Shown one piece after another: positions 26,518-35,233 of a stretch of DNA of 64,000 nt; the first letter of the stretch is position 1, and every line of letters begins with the position of its first letter. Position numbers and translations under genes: made by a program. The notes under the pieces are model-generated. The model was given only the letters and a program-made list of their open reading frames with translations, had not been told where the DNA came from and did not search any database. The DNA comes from Salinibacterium hongtaonis (GTDB lineage Bacteria; Actinomycetota; Actinomycetes; Actinomycetales; Microbacteriaceae), in assembly GCF_003065485.1 (NCBI RefSeq), contig NZ_CP026951.1:496001-560000 (forward strand), read 5' to 3'.

Positions 26518-27739
26518 CGCACCGGTCACACCACCCCCGGTGTCGACCAGGTCGGTGCGGCGCCCGATCAGCCGTGCGAGCCTTGAGATTGTCATCGCCC
26601 GCGCCGTGGCTGTCTTCGGGCTCCTCTTCGGTGCCCAATCGCTGCCGACTGCTCTGGCCCAGCGCGATCTGATCGACACGGCGTGGTGGTTCAGCACGGT
26701 GGTAACCGTCTACGGGCTCTTGGTGATCAGCCTCGTCGCGTCGCTGATCAAACGCGGTGCCGAGATCATCAACGCGATCTTCGCCTTCGTCTTTCTCATC
26801 ATCCTCGTGAGTTGGCCGCTTTCGGTCGGGCTCTCTCCGTGGGAGGGCGCCGGTCGGCCGTGGGTTTGGCTGATGATGACGGTGTCTACCGCCGCCGCCG
26901 CGGTGGCGTTCCCGGTTGTGGCAGCCTCCCTCTATTTGATCGTTGCGCCCGTGATCTATGGGTTCGTGCGGCTGACGCCGTATGGCGGCTCAGGCTCCCT
27001 CACCATCACGGCGCTCGACGTGGTCTATTCGATTCTCTTGGGTGGGGCAGTTCTCGTGATCATCACGATGCTGCGCTCGGCGGCGGGACGGGTCGACGAC
27101 GCGCAGTCGATGGCGCTCGCTCGCTATCTCGACGCCGTTCGGGAACACGCCACTGAGGTGGAGCGGGTCCGGGTTGATTCCCTTGTGCACGACACCGTGC
27201 TCACGACGTTCCTTTCCGCTGCCCGGGCGGAGACCGAGGAGCAGCGACACCGGGCCACACACCTCGCCCGCAACGCCATAGTCCACCTCAAGCAAGCGGT
27301 GGCCGCCCCCTCGGGCGACGAAACCCTCGTGCCGGTTCGCGAAGTCGTTAGGCGAATCTGCGGTGTGCGAGACATGATGCGAGCCTCATTCGACATGTCG
27401 GCCGAGGAGGCTGGTGACGGGACGCTACCCACGATGGCTGCCGAGTCGCTGTATGCGGCCACGTTGCAGGCCATGGTGAACAGCTTTCACCATGCGGGCG
27501 ACGAAAGCGTCTCCCGCTGGGTTACCGTGCGCCGGGCACAGGATGGGGTTGTCGTTCAGGTGGGCGACGCCGGGCGCGGGTTCGTCGTCGGGGACATCCC
27601 GGCAGAGCGTCTGGGCGTTCGCGTGTCGATCATCGAGCGGATGCAGGGGGTCGGGGGAGTCGCGCGCGTCGACTCCACGCCCGGTGCCGGCACGGTGGTC
27701 ACGATCGCGTGGCCTGCGCGCGCGGAGGTGCCGCAGTGA
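26507..27739 (+). CDS. Sensor histidine kinase, actinobacterial DesK/NarX-like
   Basis: This membrane kinase (410 aa) has about five hydrophobic helices in residues 30-180, with no large extracellular domain. A dimerisation segment follows with probable phosphoacceptor His228 in VHDTVLTTFL. The C-terminal ATPase domain has an unusual N-box (AMVNSFHHAG) and a clear G1 box (VGDAGRGF). The start overlaps the response regulator by 11 bases and the end overlaps the next gene by four. With so little outside the membrane, it may sense the membrane itself; this is inference. Confidence 0.88.
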   Translation: MARSAPVTPPPVSTRSVRRPISRASLEIVIARAVAVFGLLFGAQSLPTALAQRDLIDTAWWFSTVVTVYGLLVISLVASLIKRGAEIINAIFAFVFLIILVSWPLSVGLSPWEGAGRPWVWLMMTVSTAAAAVAFPVVAASLYLIVAPVIYGFVRLTPYGGSGSLTITALDVVYSILLGGAVLVIITMLRSAAGRVDDAQSMALARYLDAVREHATEVERVRVDSLVHDTVLTTFLSAARAETEEQRHRATHLARNAIVHLKQAVAAPSGDETLVPVREVVRRICGVRDMMRASFDMSAEEAGDGTLPTMAAESLYAATLQAMVNSFHHAGDESVSRWVTVRRAQDGVVVQVGDAGRGFVVGDIPAERLGVRVSIIERMQGVGGVARVDSTPGAGTVVTIAWPARAEVPQ

Positions 27740-28839
27740 ACCTCTCCGTGCCTCGCTACGTCGTTATTGCCCTGGGCGCCGTATTTTCGGGCTACCTGCT
27801 CATTCTCGCCGCGTCGTCGATCGACGATGGCACGGGTCCCGCTCGAGTTGCGATCGCCGGTTTGCTGTTTGCCGCGGCCACCATTGCGAGCCTTGCGGTG
27901 GAGTCAAAACGTGCGCAGTTCTGGATCGGGCTGTGCAATGTGGCTCTCGCGCTGATTCTGCCGATGTTAGTAACCTCCCAGCTGCCGGCGGACTTCGTGC
28001 CTGGCAGCAGCTACGCCACCTGGTACGTGGCGGCCGTGGGCGCGCTCATGGTCTTCACCTCCGCGCGCGGGTTCCTCCTGCTCTCGTGGGTAGGCATCGG
28101 CATCCTCGTCGTGCAGTCTCTCTTGTGGGGCGGCTTCGGCGAGCTGGCCCCTCTGGGGGTTTTTGGGAGCGTGCTGTGGGTGGGGGTATCGCACATGCTG
28201 CGCAGCTCTCTAGCCAAGGCCGATCGCGACGCGCAGGTCTATATTGCTGCCGAGCGGGAGGCCGCTCAGTGGCAGGCCGCGCAGGATGCTCACCTGCAGG
28301 AGCGACGGTTTCGCCTGGAGCAGACGGGGCGAATGGCCTTGCCGATGCTGCGCCACATCGTCGAATCGGACGGCGCTTTGACCGAGGGGGAGAGGCGCGA
28401 GTGTCTGCTTCTCGAGGCGAGCATCCGCGATGAGATTCGGGGTCGAAGCCTGCTGGACGACGCGGTGCGCGAACAGGTGATGATGGCCAGGCGCAGAGGC
28501 GCGACCGTCAACCTTCTCGACGAGGGCGGCATCGATGATCTGCCCGCAGGCGATGCTGCGATCGTGCACTCCCGCATCGCTCACGCCCTGCAGGGGTGCG
28601 CGGCCGACACGATCATCGTGAGAACCGTTGCGGCGGGATCTGAAGTCGCTGTCACCGTAGTGGGGCTCATGGCGAGCGGGGTCAACCTGCTGGGTCATTC
28701 CTCTGACGAGAGTGACGAGCCGGAGATCGTGCTGTGGCTCGAGATTCCCCGAGCGGAGGGCAACGACGGGGCAACGGATTCGCCGGGTCGGCTCTCTGTC
28801 TCGATCGGCGGCGAAGTGGGAGAGGGGCCGGAAGCTTAG
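27736..28839 (+). CDS. Membrane protein of unknown function, third gene of the two-component operon
   Basis: A 367-residue protein with about five membrane helices in residues 5-165, then a soluble helical region rich in Glu, Arg and Gln, and a C-terminal region with an alpha/beta look (IHSRIAHALQGCAADTIIV, then VAVTVVGLMASG). The overall layout is that of a histidine kinase, but I find no phosphoacceptor motif and no glycine-rich ATP boxes. It may be a degenerate sensor that pairs with the kinase, to which it is coupled by a GTGA overlap. A 15-bp hairpin spans its stop codon. Confidence 0.7.
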   Translation: MNLSVPRYVVIALGAVFSGYLLILAASSIDDGTGPARVAIAGLLFAAATIASLAVESKRAQFWIGLCNVALALILPMLVTSQLPADFVPGSSYATWYVAAVGALMVFTSARGFLLLSWVGIGILVVQSLLWGGFGELAPLGVFGSVLWVGVSHMLRSSLAKADRDAQVYIAAEREAAQWQAAQDAHLQERRFRLEQTGRMALPMLRHIVESDGALTEGERRECLLLEASIRDEIRGRSLLDDAVREQVMMARRRGATVNLLDEGGIDDLPAGDAAIVHSRIAHALQGCAADTIIVRTVAAGSEVAVTVVGLMASGVNLLGHSSDESDEPEIVLWLEIPRAEGNDGATDSPGRLSVSIGGEVGEGPEA

Positions 28840-28853
28840 CTTCCGGCCCCTCT
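28821..28853. terminator. Long hairpin across the stop codon of the third two-component gene
   Basis: AGAGGGGCCGGAAGC (28821-28835) pairs perfectly with GCTTCCGGCCCCTCT (28839-28853) around a TTA loop. The stop codon TAG is at 28837-28839. There is no T run on the plus strand, so it may stabilise the mRNA end as much as terminate it. The following 270 bases up to 29128 show no gene I can support. Confidence 0.6.
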
Positions 28854-29127
28854 AGACCCCGAGTCGGAACGATAACCCGAATATCGCCCTGACTCGCCCC
28901 CAATTCACTAGCCCGCTTACCCTAGTCGGCTAATGAATCGTGGTGTGACTCTTGGAGTGACACCTAGCACTATCTATGTTGCATTGCGGTAACCATACAG
29001 GAAAGTCATCATTTCGGGGGACGACTGGGGGACAATTTCGTAAAATTCCCCGTAGATGGCCCAACTGGTCCGCCAAATCCCCCCGAGTGAGGGACATGAC
29101 CTGGGGTACATTTCGCTCGGGATGAAC

Positions 29128-29388
29128 CTAGCGGAGTGGTCGGGACGCGGCCCAGGCCCCCGGGCCAGCCCGAAGCGGCGTTCTCAGAGAACGGGCGCTA
29201 CGCATCCATGCGGAGGTGGCAACGGGGGCGGGGTCGTCGGCCTCCCGGAGCTCATCGACGACGGAACTCACGACCGCAACAACGGCCGCGGCTTCTGTTG
29301 CCGTCGGCGACCCACCCGTGACCGCAATGTCGATCGGCTCAGGTACCACGGAGAGGTCGGGAACCTCACCGAACGGGGTGCCCGTCAC
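29128..29388 (-). CDS. accE: Acyl-CoA carboxylase epsilon subunit
   Basis: A short protein (86 aa) that overlaps the beta-subunit stop by four bases. It has the epsilon layout: an acidic N-terminus, a short segment [19 protein letters not shown], and a C-terminal basic motif [15 protein letters not shown] followed by GPGAW. In actinobacteria this subunit helps assemble biotin-dependent acyl-CoA carboxylases with AccA3 and AccD-type beta subunits. The small size makes it easy to miss in annotation. Both motif and position support the call. Confidence 0.88.
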   Translation of the reverse strand: MTGTPFGEVPDLSVVPEPIDIAVTGGSPTATEAAAVVAVVSSVVDELREADDPAPVATSAWMRSARSLRTPLRAGPGAWAASRPLR

Positions 29389-31016
29389 AGGGGGATGTTC
29401 CCATGCTTCTTGGGAGGCATGCTTGCCCGCTTGGTCTTGAGGGTGCGCAGCGCCTTGGTCACGATCACGCGGGTCGCGGCCGGCTCAATGACGCCATCGA
29501 GCTCGCCGCGCTCGGCGGCGAGGAACGGGCTTGCAACGTTGTAGGTGTATTCGTTGGCGAGCCGGGTGCGCACGGCCGCGACATCCTCACCGTTGGCCTC
29601 GGCCGTCTTGAGTTCGCTGCGGTAGAGGATGTTCACGGCACCCTGCCCGCCCATAACGGCAATCTCGGCGGTGGGCCATGCGTAGTTGAGGTCGGCCCCC
29701 AGCTGCTTCGACCCCATCACGATGTACGCGCCGCCGTAGGCCTTGCGCGTGATCACAGTGACGAGCGGCACAGTGGCTTCAGCGTAGGCGTAGAGCAGCT
29801 TGGCGCCACGACGGATGACGCCGGTCCATTCCTGGTCGGTGCCCGGGAGGTAACCGGGAACATCCACGAGGGTCAGAATCGGGATGTTGAAGGCATCGCA
29901 GAAGCGAACGAAACGGCTAGCCTTCTCGCCCGCTTCAATGTTGAGGGTGCCCGCCATGGCGCTCGGCTGGTTGGCAATGATGCCGACCGAGCGACCCTCG
30001 ACACGGCCGAAGCCGATGATGATGTTGGGGGCAAAGAGCGGCTGCACCTCGAGAAAGTCCCCGCCATCGACAATGTGCTCGATGATCGTGGTCATGTCGT
30101 AGGGCTGGTTGGGGCTGTCGGGAATCACGACGTTGAGCTTGCGGTCTTCGTCGGTGATCTCGAGCTCGACATCCGACGCGTAGGCGGGCGAATCGGAGAG
30201 ATTGTTGTCGGGAAGGAACGAGAGCAGGGCCCGTGCGTAGTCAAGGGCATCGTCTTCGTCGCTTGCGAGGTAGTGCGAGACGCCAGAGACCTTGTTGTGG
30301 GTGAGAGCGCCGCCGAGCTCCTCCATGCCCACGTCTTCGCCCGTGACGGTCTTGATCACGTCGGGGCCTGTGACAAACATCTGGCTCGTCTTGTCGACCA
30401 TGATCACAAAGTCGGTGAGCGCGGGGGAGTACACGGCGCCACCAGCGGCCGGGCCCATGACGATGGAGATCTGCGGGATGACGCCCGACGCCATGGTGTT
30501 GCGGCGGAAGATTTCGCCGTATTTGCCGAGGGCGACAACGCCCTCTTGGATGCGAGCCCCGCCGGAATCGAGCATGCCGATGATGGGGATACCGAGGCGA
30601 AGAGCAAGATCCATGACCTTGATGATCTTCTCGCCAGCGACCTCGCCGAGCGACCCGCCGAAGATTGTGAAGTCCTGCGCATAAACGGCGACCTGGCGAC
30701 CGTGAATCGTTCCGGTTCCCGTAACGACAGCGTCGCCGTAGGGCCGAGACTTGTCCATGCCGAACGCGTGGGTGCGGTGCCGAACATACTCGTCGAGTTC
30801 GACGAACGATCCGGGGTCGAGAAGCTGCTCGATGCGCTCCCTGGCCGTCTTCTTGCCCTTGGCATGCTGCTTGGCGACGGCGGTTTCGCCGCTCGCGGTC
30901 ACCGCTTCGTGATAGCGGTTCTTAAGGTCGGCAAGCTTGCCCGCGGTCGTGTACATGTTCGGGGCATCGGCGGCGTCGGTGTTCGCATCGACATGGGCGG
31001 CGTTTTCGGCAGTCAC
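29385..31016 (-). CDS. accD5: Acyl-CoA carboxylase beta subunit (propionyl-CoA carboxylase type)
   Basis: This carboxyltransferase subunit (543 aa) moves the carboxyl group from biotin to propionyl-CoA or a related acyl-CoA, giving precursors for methyl-branched or other lipids. Two crotonase-like halves are visible, with the glycine pairs GGARIQEGV and [13 protein letters not shown] in the first half and [14 protein letters not shown] in the second. I place the start at GTG 31016, seven bases after a TAAAGT box; an in-frame GTG at 31025 would overlap that box. Substrate range cannot be read with certainty, so the number 5 is tentative. Confidence 0.92.
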   Translation of the reverse strand: MTAENAAHVDANTDAADAPNMYTTAGKLADLKNRYHEAVTASGETAVAKQHAKGKKTARERIEQLLDPGSFVELDEYVRHRTHAFGMDKSRPYGDAVVTGTGTIHGRQVAVYAQDFTIFGGSLGEVAGEKIIKVMDLALRLGIPIIGMLDSGGARIQEGVVALGKYGEIFRRNTMASGVIPQISIVMGPAAGGAVYSPALTDFVIMVDKTSQMFVTGPDVIKTVTGEDVGMEELGGALTHNKVSGVSHYLASDEDDALDYARALLSFLPDNNLSDSPAYASDVELEITDEDRKLNVVIPDSPNQPYDMTTIIEHIVDGGDFLEVQPLFAPNIIIGFGRVEGRSVGIIANQPSAMAGTLNIEAGEKASRFVRFCDAFNIPILTLVDVPGYLPGTDQEWTGVIRRGAKLLYAYAEATVPLVTVITRKAYGGAYIVMGSKQLGADLNYAWPTAEIAVMGGQGAVNILYRSELKTAEANGEDVAAVRTRLANEYTYNVASPFLAAERGELDGVIEPAATRVIVTKALRTLKTKRASMPPKKHGNIPL

Positions 31017-31023
31017 GCGCCTC

Positions 31024-31029
31024 ACTTTA
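31024..31029 (-). promoter_or_regulatory. -10 box of a leaderless accD promoter
   Basis: On the minus strand TAAAGT ends seven bases before the GTG at 31016. No ribosome site is present. Confidence 0.5.
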
Positions 31030-31061
31030 CCGGCGCACCACCCCCGCCAGAGTGAGGTCTC

Positions 31062-31832
31062 CTACAAAAGACCGCGGCTAAACGCTGTGTCAGTCGCAAA
31101 AAGGTAGTTGCGCGCTGCCAGCGTCACGCGCTCGGTGGGGGTCCATCCCGATGCTGACCACGTGTACATGCGGTACTGGGGCCAGCGGCTGCGCACGTCG
31201 TCTGCGAAGTCGTTAGCGCCCCTGCCGTAGCGCCCGATGTGGCGATCCTCGATTTCGAGCAACAGGCTGGGGAGGTAGGCGGTGATCGTGGCCTCGGCGC
31301 CGTCGAGCACGCTCGGCTCGAACCCCTCCACATCGACCTTGAGAAATGACACGCTCGGGATGCTGTGCTGCTCGCACCAGGCATCCACCGTCTCCATTCG
31401 CACCTTCCATGTGCGCTGGCGGGGCGCTTGCGGGGTAAGGGCGCGTTCGGTTCCGGTTGCCACATGGGTGTGCCCATAAATGGGGACCCCAAACTTAACG
31501 GGCAACAGCATCGAATGCTCGCCCTGCTCCATTCCGATGGCGGCATGGGCTACGCGAACGTGACGGGCACCGATCAGCGAGCGCAACGCTCCGACCATGC
31601 GGAACTGCCGCTTCTGGGGCTCGAACGAGTTAACGGAACCGCCAGGCCCGACGAGCGCGGCGAGGGGAACCGTATACATTCCATAGGCGGCGCCGACATC
31701 GAAGACGGTGTCGCCGGGGCGCACAACGGCGCTAAGCCCGAGAATCTCTGGCTCCGCCATTCTCAGCCGCGCGGCGAGACGCATGACGCCGTGGGCGGTT
31801 CGGGTGCGGAAGGAAACCTCGGGGGAGTTCAC
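31062..31832 (-). CDS. FkbM-family methyltransferase
   Basis: This 256-residue protein has the S-adenosylmethionine-binding segment VFDVGAAYGMYT followed by an acidic strand end (SFEPQ), then the FkbM-type motif VSFLKVDVEGFEPSVLDGA in the second half. FkbM proteins O-methylate sugars or secondary metabolites; the acceptor is unknown here. I place the start at GTG 31832, six bases after a TACGAT box; the frame continues to 31910 but would cross the divergent birA promoter. It is a single gene between accD and birA. Confidence 0.82.
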   Translation of the reverse strand: MNSPEVSFRTRTAHGVMRLAARLRMAEPEILGLSAVVRPGDTVFDVGAAYGMYTVPLAALVGPGGSVNSFEPQKRQFRMVGALRSLIGARHVRVAHAAIGMEQGEHSMLLPVKFGVPIYGHTHVATGTERALTPQAPRQRTWKVRMETVDAWCEQHSIPSVSFLKVDVEGFEPSVLDGAEATITAYLPSLLLEIEDRHIGRYGRGANDFADDVRSRWPQYRMYTWSASGWTPTERVTLAARNYLFATDTAFSRGLL

Positions 31833-31838
31833 GCGCTC

Positions 31839-31844
31839 ATCGTA
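31839..31844 (-). promoter_or_regulatory. -10 box of a leaderless promoter for the FkbM gene
   Basis: On the minus strand TACGAT ends six bases before the GTG at 31832. Confidence 0.5.
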
Positions 31845-31891
31845 TCCGTCGGCTAGCAGCACGGCGCACCCGTCACCGAGGCGCCCAGCAT

Positions 31892-31897
31892 TACTCT
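31892..31897 (+). promoter_or_regulatory. -10 box of a leaderless birA promoter
   Basis: TACTCT ends six bases before the ATG at 31904. No ribosome site is present. Confidence 0.5.
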
Positions 31898-31903
31898 GGG
31901 CGC

Positions 31904-32707
31904 ATGGCACTGTCTTCTTCTCTGTCGCTCAGCGCCCCGCTTGTGTCGCGGCTTGATGTGCTCGAGCAGTGCACATCGACCAACACCGAACTGGTTGAGC
32001 GGGCTGCGCAGGGCTGGCCCCACTTCTCGGCCGTGGTCACTGACGACCAGACCGGCGGCAGGGGCAGGCTCGGGCGCACCTGGGTAGCCCCGCCCGGCCG
32101 CACCCTGGCGATCTCCGTTCTTCTTCGCCCGGCCTTCTCTGCCGAGAGCTTTGGCTGGCTCCCGCTGATCGCGGGTCTGGCCATGGCCCGGGCGGTGCGG
32201 GGGGCGCTCGCCGACGACGATTCCCCAGCGGCAGCATCCGTCGGCGTCAAATGGCCGAACGACGTGCTGATCGCTGGCAACAAGGTCTCCGGCCTGCTTG
32301 CAGAGCTTGTTGCTGGGCCAGCAGTGGTGCTGGGGGCAGGCGTCAACCTTGCCTTTGCGGCGGATGAGTTGCCCACGCCCACCGCAACATCCCTCACGGT
32401 GGAGGGAGCGCGCGGTGACGGGCTGCCCGACAGGGTGTTGTCGGTGTACCTCTCCGAGTTGCGTGCCGCCTATGACCAGCTGGTGCGCCACAACGGTGAC
32501 GCGGTCGCCGCAGGACTGGCCGACGCCGTGGCCGCAGAGTGTGTGACGCTCGGCCGCGACGTGCGGCTGACCTTGCCGAGCGGCGAGGAGCCTGTGGCGA
32601 GGGCGCTGGAGATTGACGAGTATGGGCGCCTGATTGTGCGACGAGCCGATGACGGAACCCGGATGACGATTGCCGCGGGCGATGTCACGCATGTGAGGGA
32701 CGAATAA
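31904..32707 (+). CDS. birA: Biotin--[acetyl-CoA-carboxylase] ligase
   Basis: This enzyme (267 aa) attaches biotin to carrier-domain lysines such as Lys549 of the carboxylase alpha subunit in this window. The ATP/biotin loop TGGRGRLGRTW is near residue 50, with VKWPNDVL and KVSGLL after it. There is no N-terminal helix-turn-helix, so it is a class I ligase without repressor function. It lies next to the carboxylase genes, which fits its role. The next gene follows after three bases. Confidence 0.94.
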   Translation: MALSSSLSLSAPLVSRLDVLEQCTSTNTELVERAAQGWPHFSAVVTDDQTGGRGRLGRTWVAPPGRTLAISVLLRPAFSAESFGWLPLIAGLAMARAVRGALADDDSPAAASVGVKWPNDVLIAGNKVSGLLAELVAGPAVVLGAGVNLAFAADELPTPTATSLTVEGARGDGLPDRVLSVYLSELRAAYDQLVRHNGDAVAAGLADAVAAECVTLGRDVRLTLPSGEEPVARALEIDEYGRLIVRRADDGTRMTIAAGDVTHVRDE

Positions 32708-32710
32708 CCG

Positions 32711-33247
32711 ATGGCGACTGACACCGACGGCGCCGCCATAAACGGTGAACGCGTTGTCGCGCGGCTGAGGCCCCACGCGCGCGCTCTCTTTTGGCCGAGC
32801 CTGCTGCTCATTGTCGGCGGCGGCACGCTTGCCTACTTCTCGAATGTGTTCCCCGAGGAGTGGCAGAATGTGGCGCTCGTGGGCGTCGGTGGCCTTCTGC
32901 TGGCGCTGCTCTGGTTGATCCCGCTCTTTCGGTGGCTCTCAACCCGATACACGGTGACCACGCGGCGCCTTGTAATGCGGCGGGGGCTCTTCACGCGCAT
33001 CCGTCAAGAGATCCTGCACAGCCGGGGCTATGACGTCACACTCTCGCGTGGTGCGCTTCAGAGCATGTTCCGCAGCGGTGACGTGATTATCAACGCTGGC
33101 CTGGAGCAGCCGCTCGTCCTGCGTGATGTGCCGAGCGCCGATCTGGTGCACGACGCACTCCACGATTTGATGGAGCGCAATATGAACCCGCGGGGGCACG
33201 CGGCGAGTGCCGCTGGCGATGAAACAACGGCATACGACATTCGGTGA
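32711..33247 (+). CDS. PH-domain (bPH2) membrane protein
   Basis: A 178-residue protein with two membrane helices between residues 25 and 75, followed by a soluble domain with the bPH2 pattern: YTVTTRRLVMRRGLFTR, then EILHSRGYDVTLSRG. In actinobacteria such genes commonly lie between birA and purK; the function is not established. It is three bases after birA and so in the same operon. The C-terminal 25 residues look disordered. Confidence 0.8.
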   Translation: MATDTDGAAINGERVVARLRPHARALFWPSLLLIVGGGTLAYFSNVFPEEWQNVALVGVGGLLLALLWLIPLFRWLSTRYTVTTRRLVMRRGLFTRIRQEILHSRGYDVTLSRGALQSMFRSGDVIINAGLEQPLVLRDVPSADLVHDALHDLMERNMNPRGHAASAAGDETTAYDIR

Positions 33248-33317
33248 CACACCCCTCGTAAGCTGGGTGCACCCGAAAGTTTGTGAATGACCCTGCTGCG
33301 GCAAGGAAGGCGTCCCC

Positions 33318-34625
33318 GTGAAGATCTCCGTCGTCGGCTGTGGTTATCTGGGAGCCGTGCACGCCGCGTGCATGGTTGAGCTGGGGCACGAGGTTGTGGG
33401 CATCGATGTCGATGAGCGCAAGATCGAGCTGCTGGCCGCCGGCACCCCTCCGTTCTTTGAGCCTGGACTGCCAGAGCTGCTCGCGAGCGCCATGGCCTCC
33501 GGCCGTTTGCGGTTCAGCTCTGACATCGCGGATGCTCGGGGTGCCACCGTGCACTTCATCGCGGTGGGCACTCCCCAGCGTGAAGGAAGCAATGCGGCAG
33601 ACCTGCGCTATGTCGACGCCGCCGTCGATGCCCTGATTCCCCACCTCGCGGCCGGGGACCTGGTCGTGGGCAAATCCACGGTTCCTGTGGGAACGGCAGC
33701 ACGGCTCGCGGAGCGAATCACCACGGGTGCGCCCGGGGCATCTCTCGCGTGGAACCCCGAGTTTCTGCGCGAGGGCTTTGCCGTCGCCGACACCATCTCG
33801 CCCGACCGTCTTGTCTATGGAATCGACGCGTCAGACACGACAGCCGAGGGCATCCTTGACTCGGTCTATTCACGGGCGCTCGCGGCAGACACTCCCAAAG
33901 TTGTGACGGACTTTGCCACGGCCGAGCTCGTCAAGGTCTCGGCAAATGCGTTTCTGGCGACCAAGATCTCGTTCATCAACGCCATGGCTGAGGTCGCGGA
34001 GGCAACAGGGGCCGATGTGACGGCGCTCGCCGATGCGATCGGGCACGATGCCCGCATCGGTCGCCGCTTTCTCAACGCGGGCCTCGGCTTTGGTGGCGGA
34101 TGCCTGCCCAAGGACATCCGGGCATTCATGGCGCGCGCAGAAGAACTGGGCGTCGATCAGGCGCTCTCGTTCTTGCAGGAGGTCGACGCGATCAACATGC
34201 GCCGACGGGAACGGATGGTCGATCTCGCACGTGAGGTTGTAGGCGGAGACGTCAGCGGTCGCCGCATCGCCGTTCTGGGCCTCGCGTTCAAGCCGAACTC
34301 GGATGACGTGCGCGATTCGCCCGCGCTCGATGTCGCCGTGCGTCTGACAGAGCTCGGCGCCGACGTTGTTGCCACCGACCCTCAGGCGGTGGAGACGGCG
34401 CGACTGCGCAAACCGCAGCTTGCTGTCGCGGGGACGGCCATGGAGGCGGCTCGTGATGCCGATGCCGTGCTGTTGCTCACGGAATGGCAGGAGTATCGCG
34501 AGATTGATCCAGAGGAGCTCGGCTCACTCGTGAGGACGAGAGCGATCGTCGATGGGCGCAACTGCCTTGATCCCGCGCAGTGGCGCGCTGCCGGGTGGAC
34601 GTATCGGGCCCTTGGGCGCCCGTAG
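33318..34625 (+). CDS. ugd: UDP-glucose 6-dehydrogenase family protein
   Basis: This enzyme (435 aa) oxidises a nucleotide sugar twice to the uronic acid, with two NAD. It has the N-terminal NAD site GCGYLGAVHAAC, the middle signature GFGGGCLPKD with the catalytic Cys, and a C-terminal UDP-binding domain with FKPNSDDVRDSP. UDP-glucose is the likely substrate, but GDP-mannose dehydrogenases look similar. A GTG start is used, after AAGGAAGG. Its last 102 bases overlap the 3' end of gtrA on the other strand. Confidence 0.92.
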   Translation: MKISVVGCGYLGAVHAACMVELGHEVVGIDVDERKIELLAAGTPPFFEPGLPELLASAMASGRLRFSSDIADARGATVHFIAVGTPQREGSNAADLRYVDAAVDALIPHLAAGDLVVGKSTVPVGTAARLAERITTGAPGASLAWNPEFLREGFAVADTISPDRLVYGIDASDTTAEGILDSVYSRALAADTPKVVTDFATAELVKVSANAFLATKISFINAMAEVAEATGADVTALADAIGHDARIGRRFLNAGLGFGGGCLPKDIRAFMARAEELGVDQALSFLQEVDAINMRRRERMVDLAREVVGGDVSGRRIAVLGLAFKPNSDDVRDSPALDVAVRLTELGADVVATDPQAVETARLRKPQLAVAGTAMEAARDADAVLLLTEWQEYREIDPEELGSLVRTRAIVDGRNCLDPAQWRAAGWTYRALGRP

Positions 34626-35117
34626 CGACGGCTCCGGGTTGGCCGCGGCATCCGCTGCCGTGTCGACGCTCGGCTCGGCAAATACCCACGACCGGTAGAG
34701 CAAGAAGCGAAACACCATGCCAAGCCCGAGCCCCACGACGTTCGTGGAGATGTTGTCGGCAAGTGCGCTCGTGAACCCCAGCACGTAGTGCGAAAGCCAG
34801 AGGCAGGTCAGCGGAATCACCATCGCCGCGACGCTCACCGCCGCGAACCGCAGTCCCTCGCCGACGGGATTAGCCCGCTGTGCTCGACGAAAGGTCCAGT
34901 GACGATTGCCGAGCCAGTTAGCGATGATCGCGAGAGAGGTGGAGATGAGCTTGGCGATCACGGGGCCCTCGTGCAGGTTCTCCGGGGAGAGAACCGTCAG
35001 GCGAAGGATGTTGAACACGCCAACATCGATGACAAGCCCGACAACCCCGACTGCCCCGAATCGCATGAGCTGACCGGCAAGCCTCTTTGCCGAGGCGGAT
35101 CGAGACTCTGAACGCAC
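34524..35117 (-). CDS. GtrA-family membrane protein
   Basis: A small membrane protein (197 aa from the chosen start) with four hydrophobic helices between residues 20 and 150. It contains FGAVGVVGLVIDVGVF, NWLGNRHWTF and the end motif FRFLLYRSWVF, all typical of GtrA proteins, which are thought to help move lipid-linked sugars across the membrane. The last 40 residues are Pro- and Arg-rich and are encoded antisense to the end of ugd. I chose GTG 35117, just before the charged N-terminus; the longer frame to 35183 lacks support. Confidence 0.85.
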   Translation of the reverse strand: MRSESRSASAKRLAGQLMRFGAVGVVGLVIDVGVFNILRLTVLSPENLHEGPVIAKLISTSLAIIANWLGNRHWTFRRAQRANPVGEGLRFAAVSVAAMVIPLTCLWLSHYVLGFTSALADNISTNVVGLGLGMVFRFLLYRSWVFAEPSVDTAADAAANPEPSLRAPKGPIRPPGSAPLRGIKAVAPIDDRSRPHE

Positions 35118-35233
35118 GTGAGGACCTCGTCGATAGGCGAAGATGGGAGTGGCGGTGTGCAGTCTAGCCGCCAATACTCGCACGACTGCCGAGGCGGCGG
35201 CCGAGCATCCGCCCAGAAGTTTCGGAGATTCGC

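Noticed and set aside
29056-29544. Plus-strand open frame of 162 codons
   Set aside because: It is antisense to the epsilon subunit and the start of the beta-subunit 3' end, with low-complexity Arg/Gly composition and no family resemblance.
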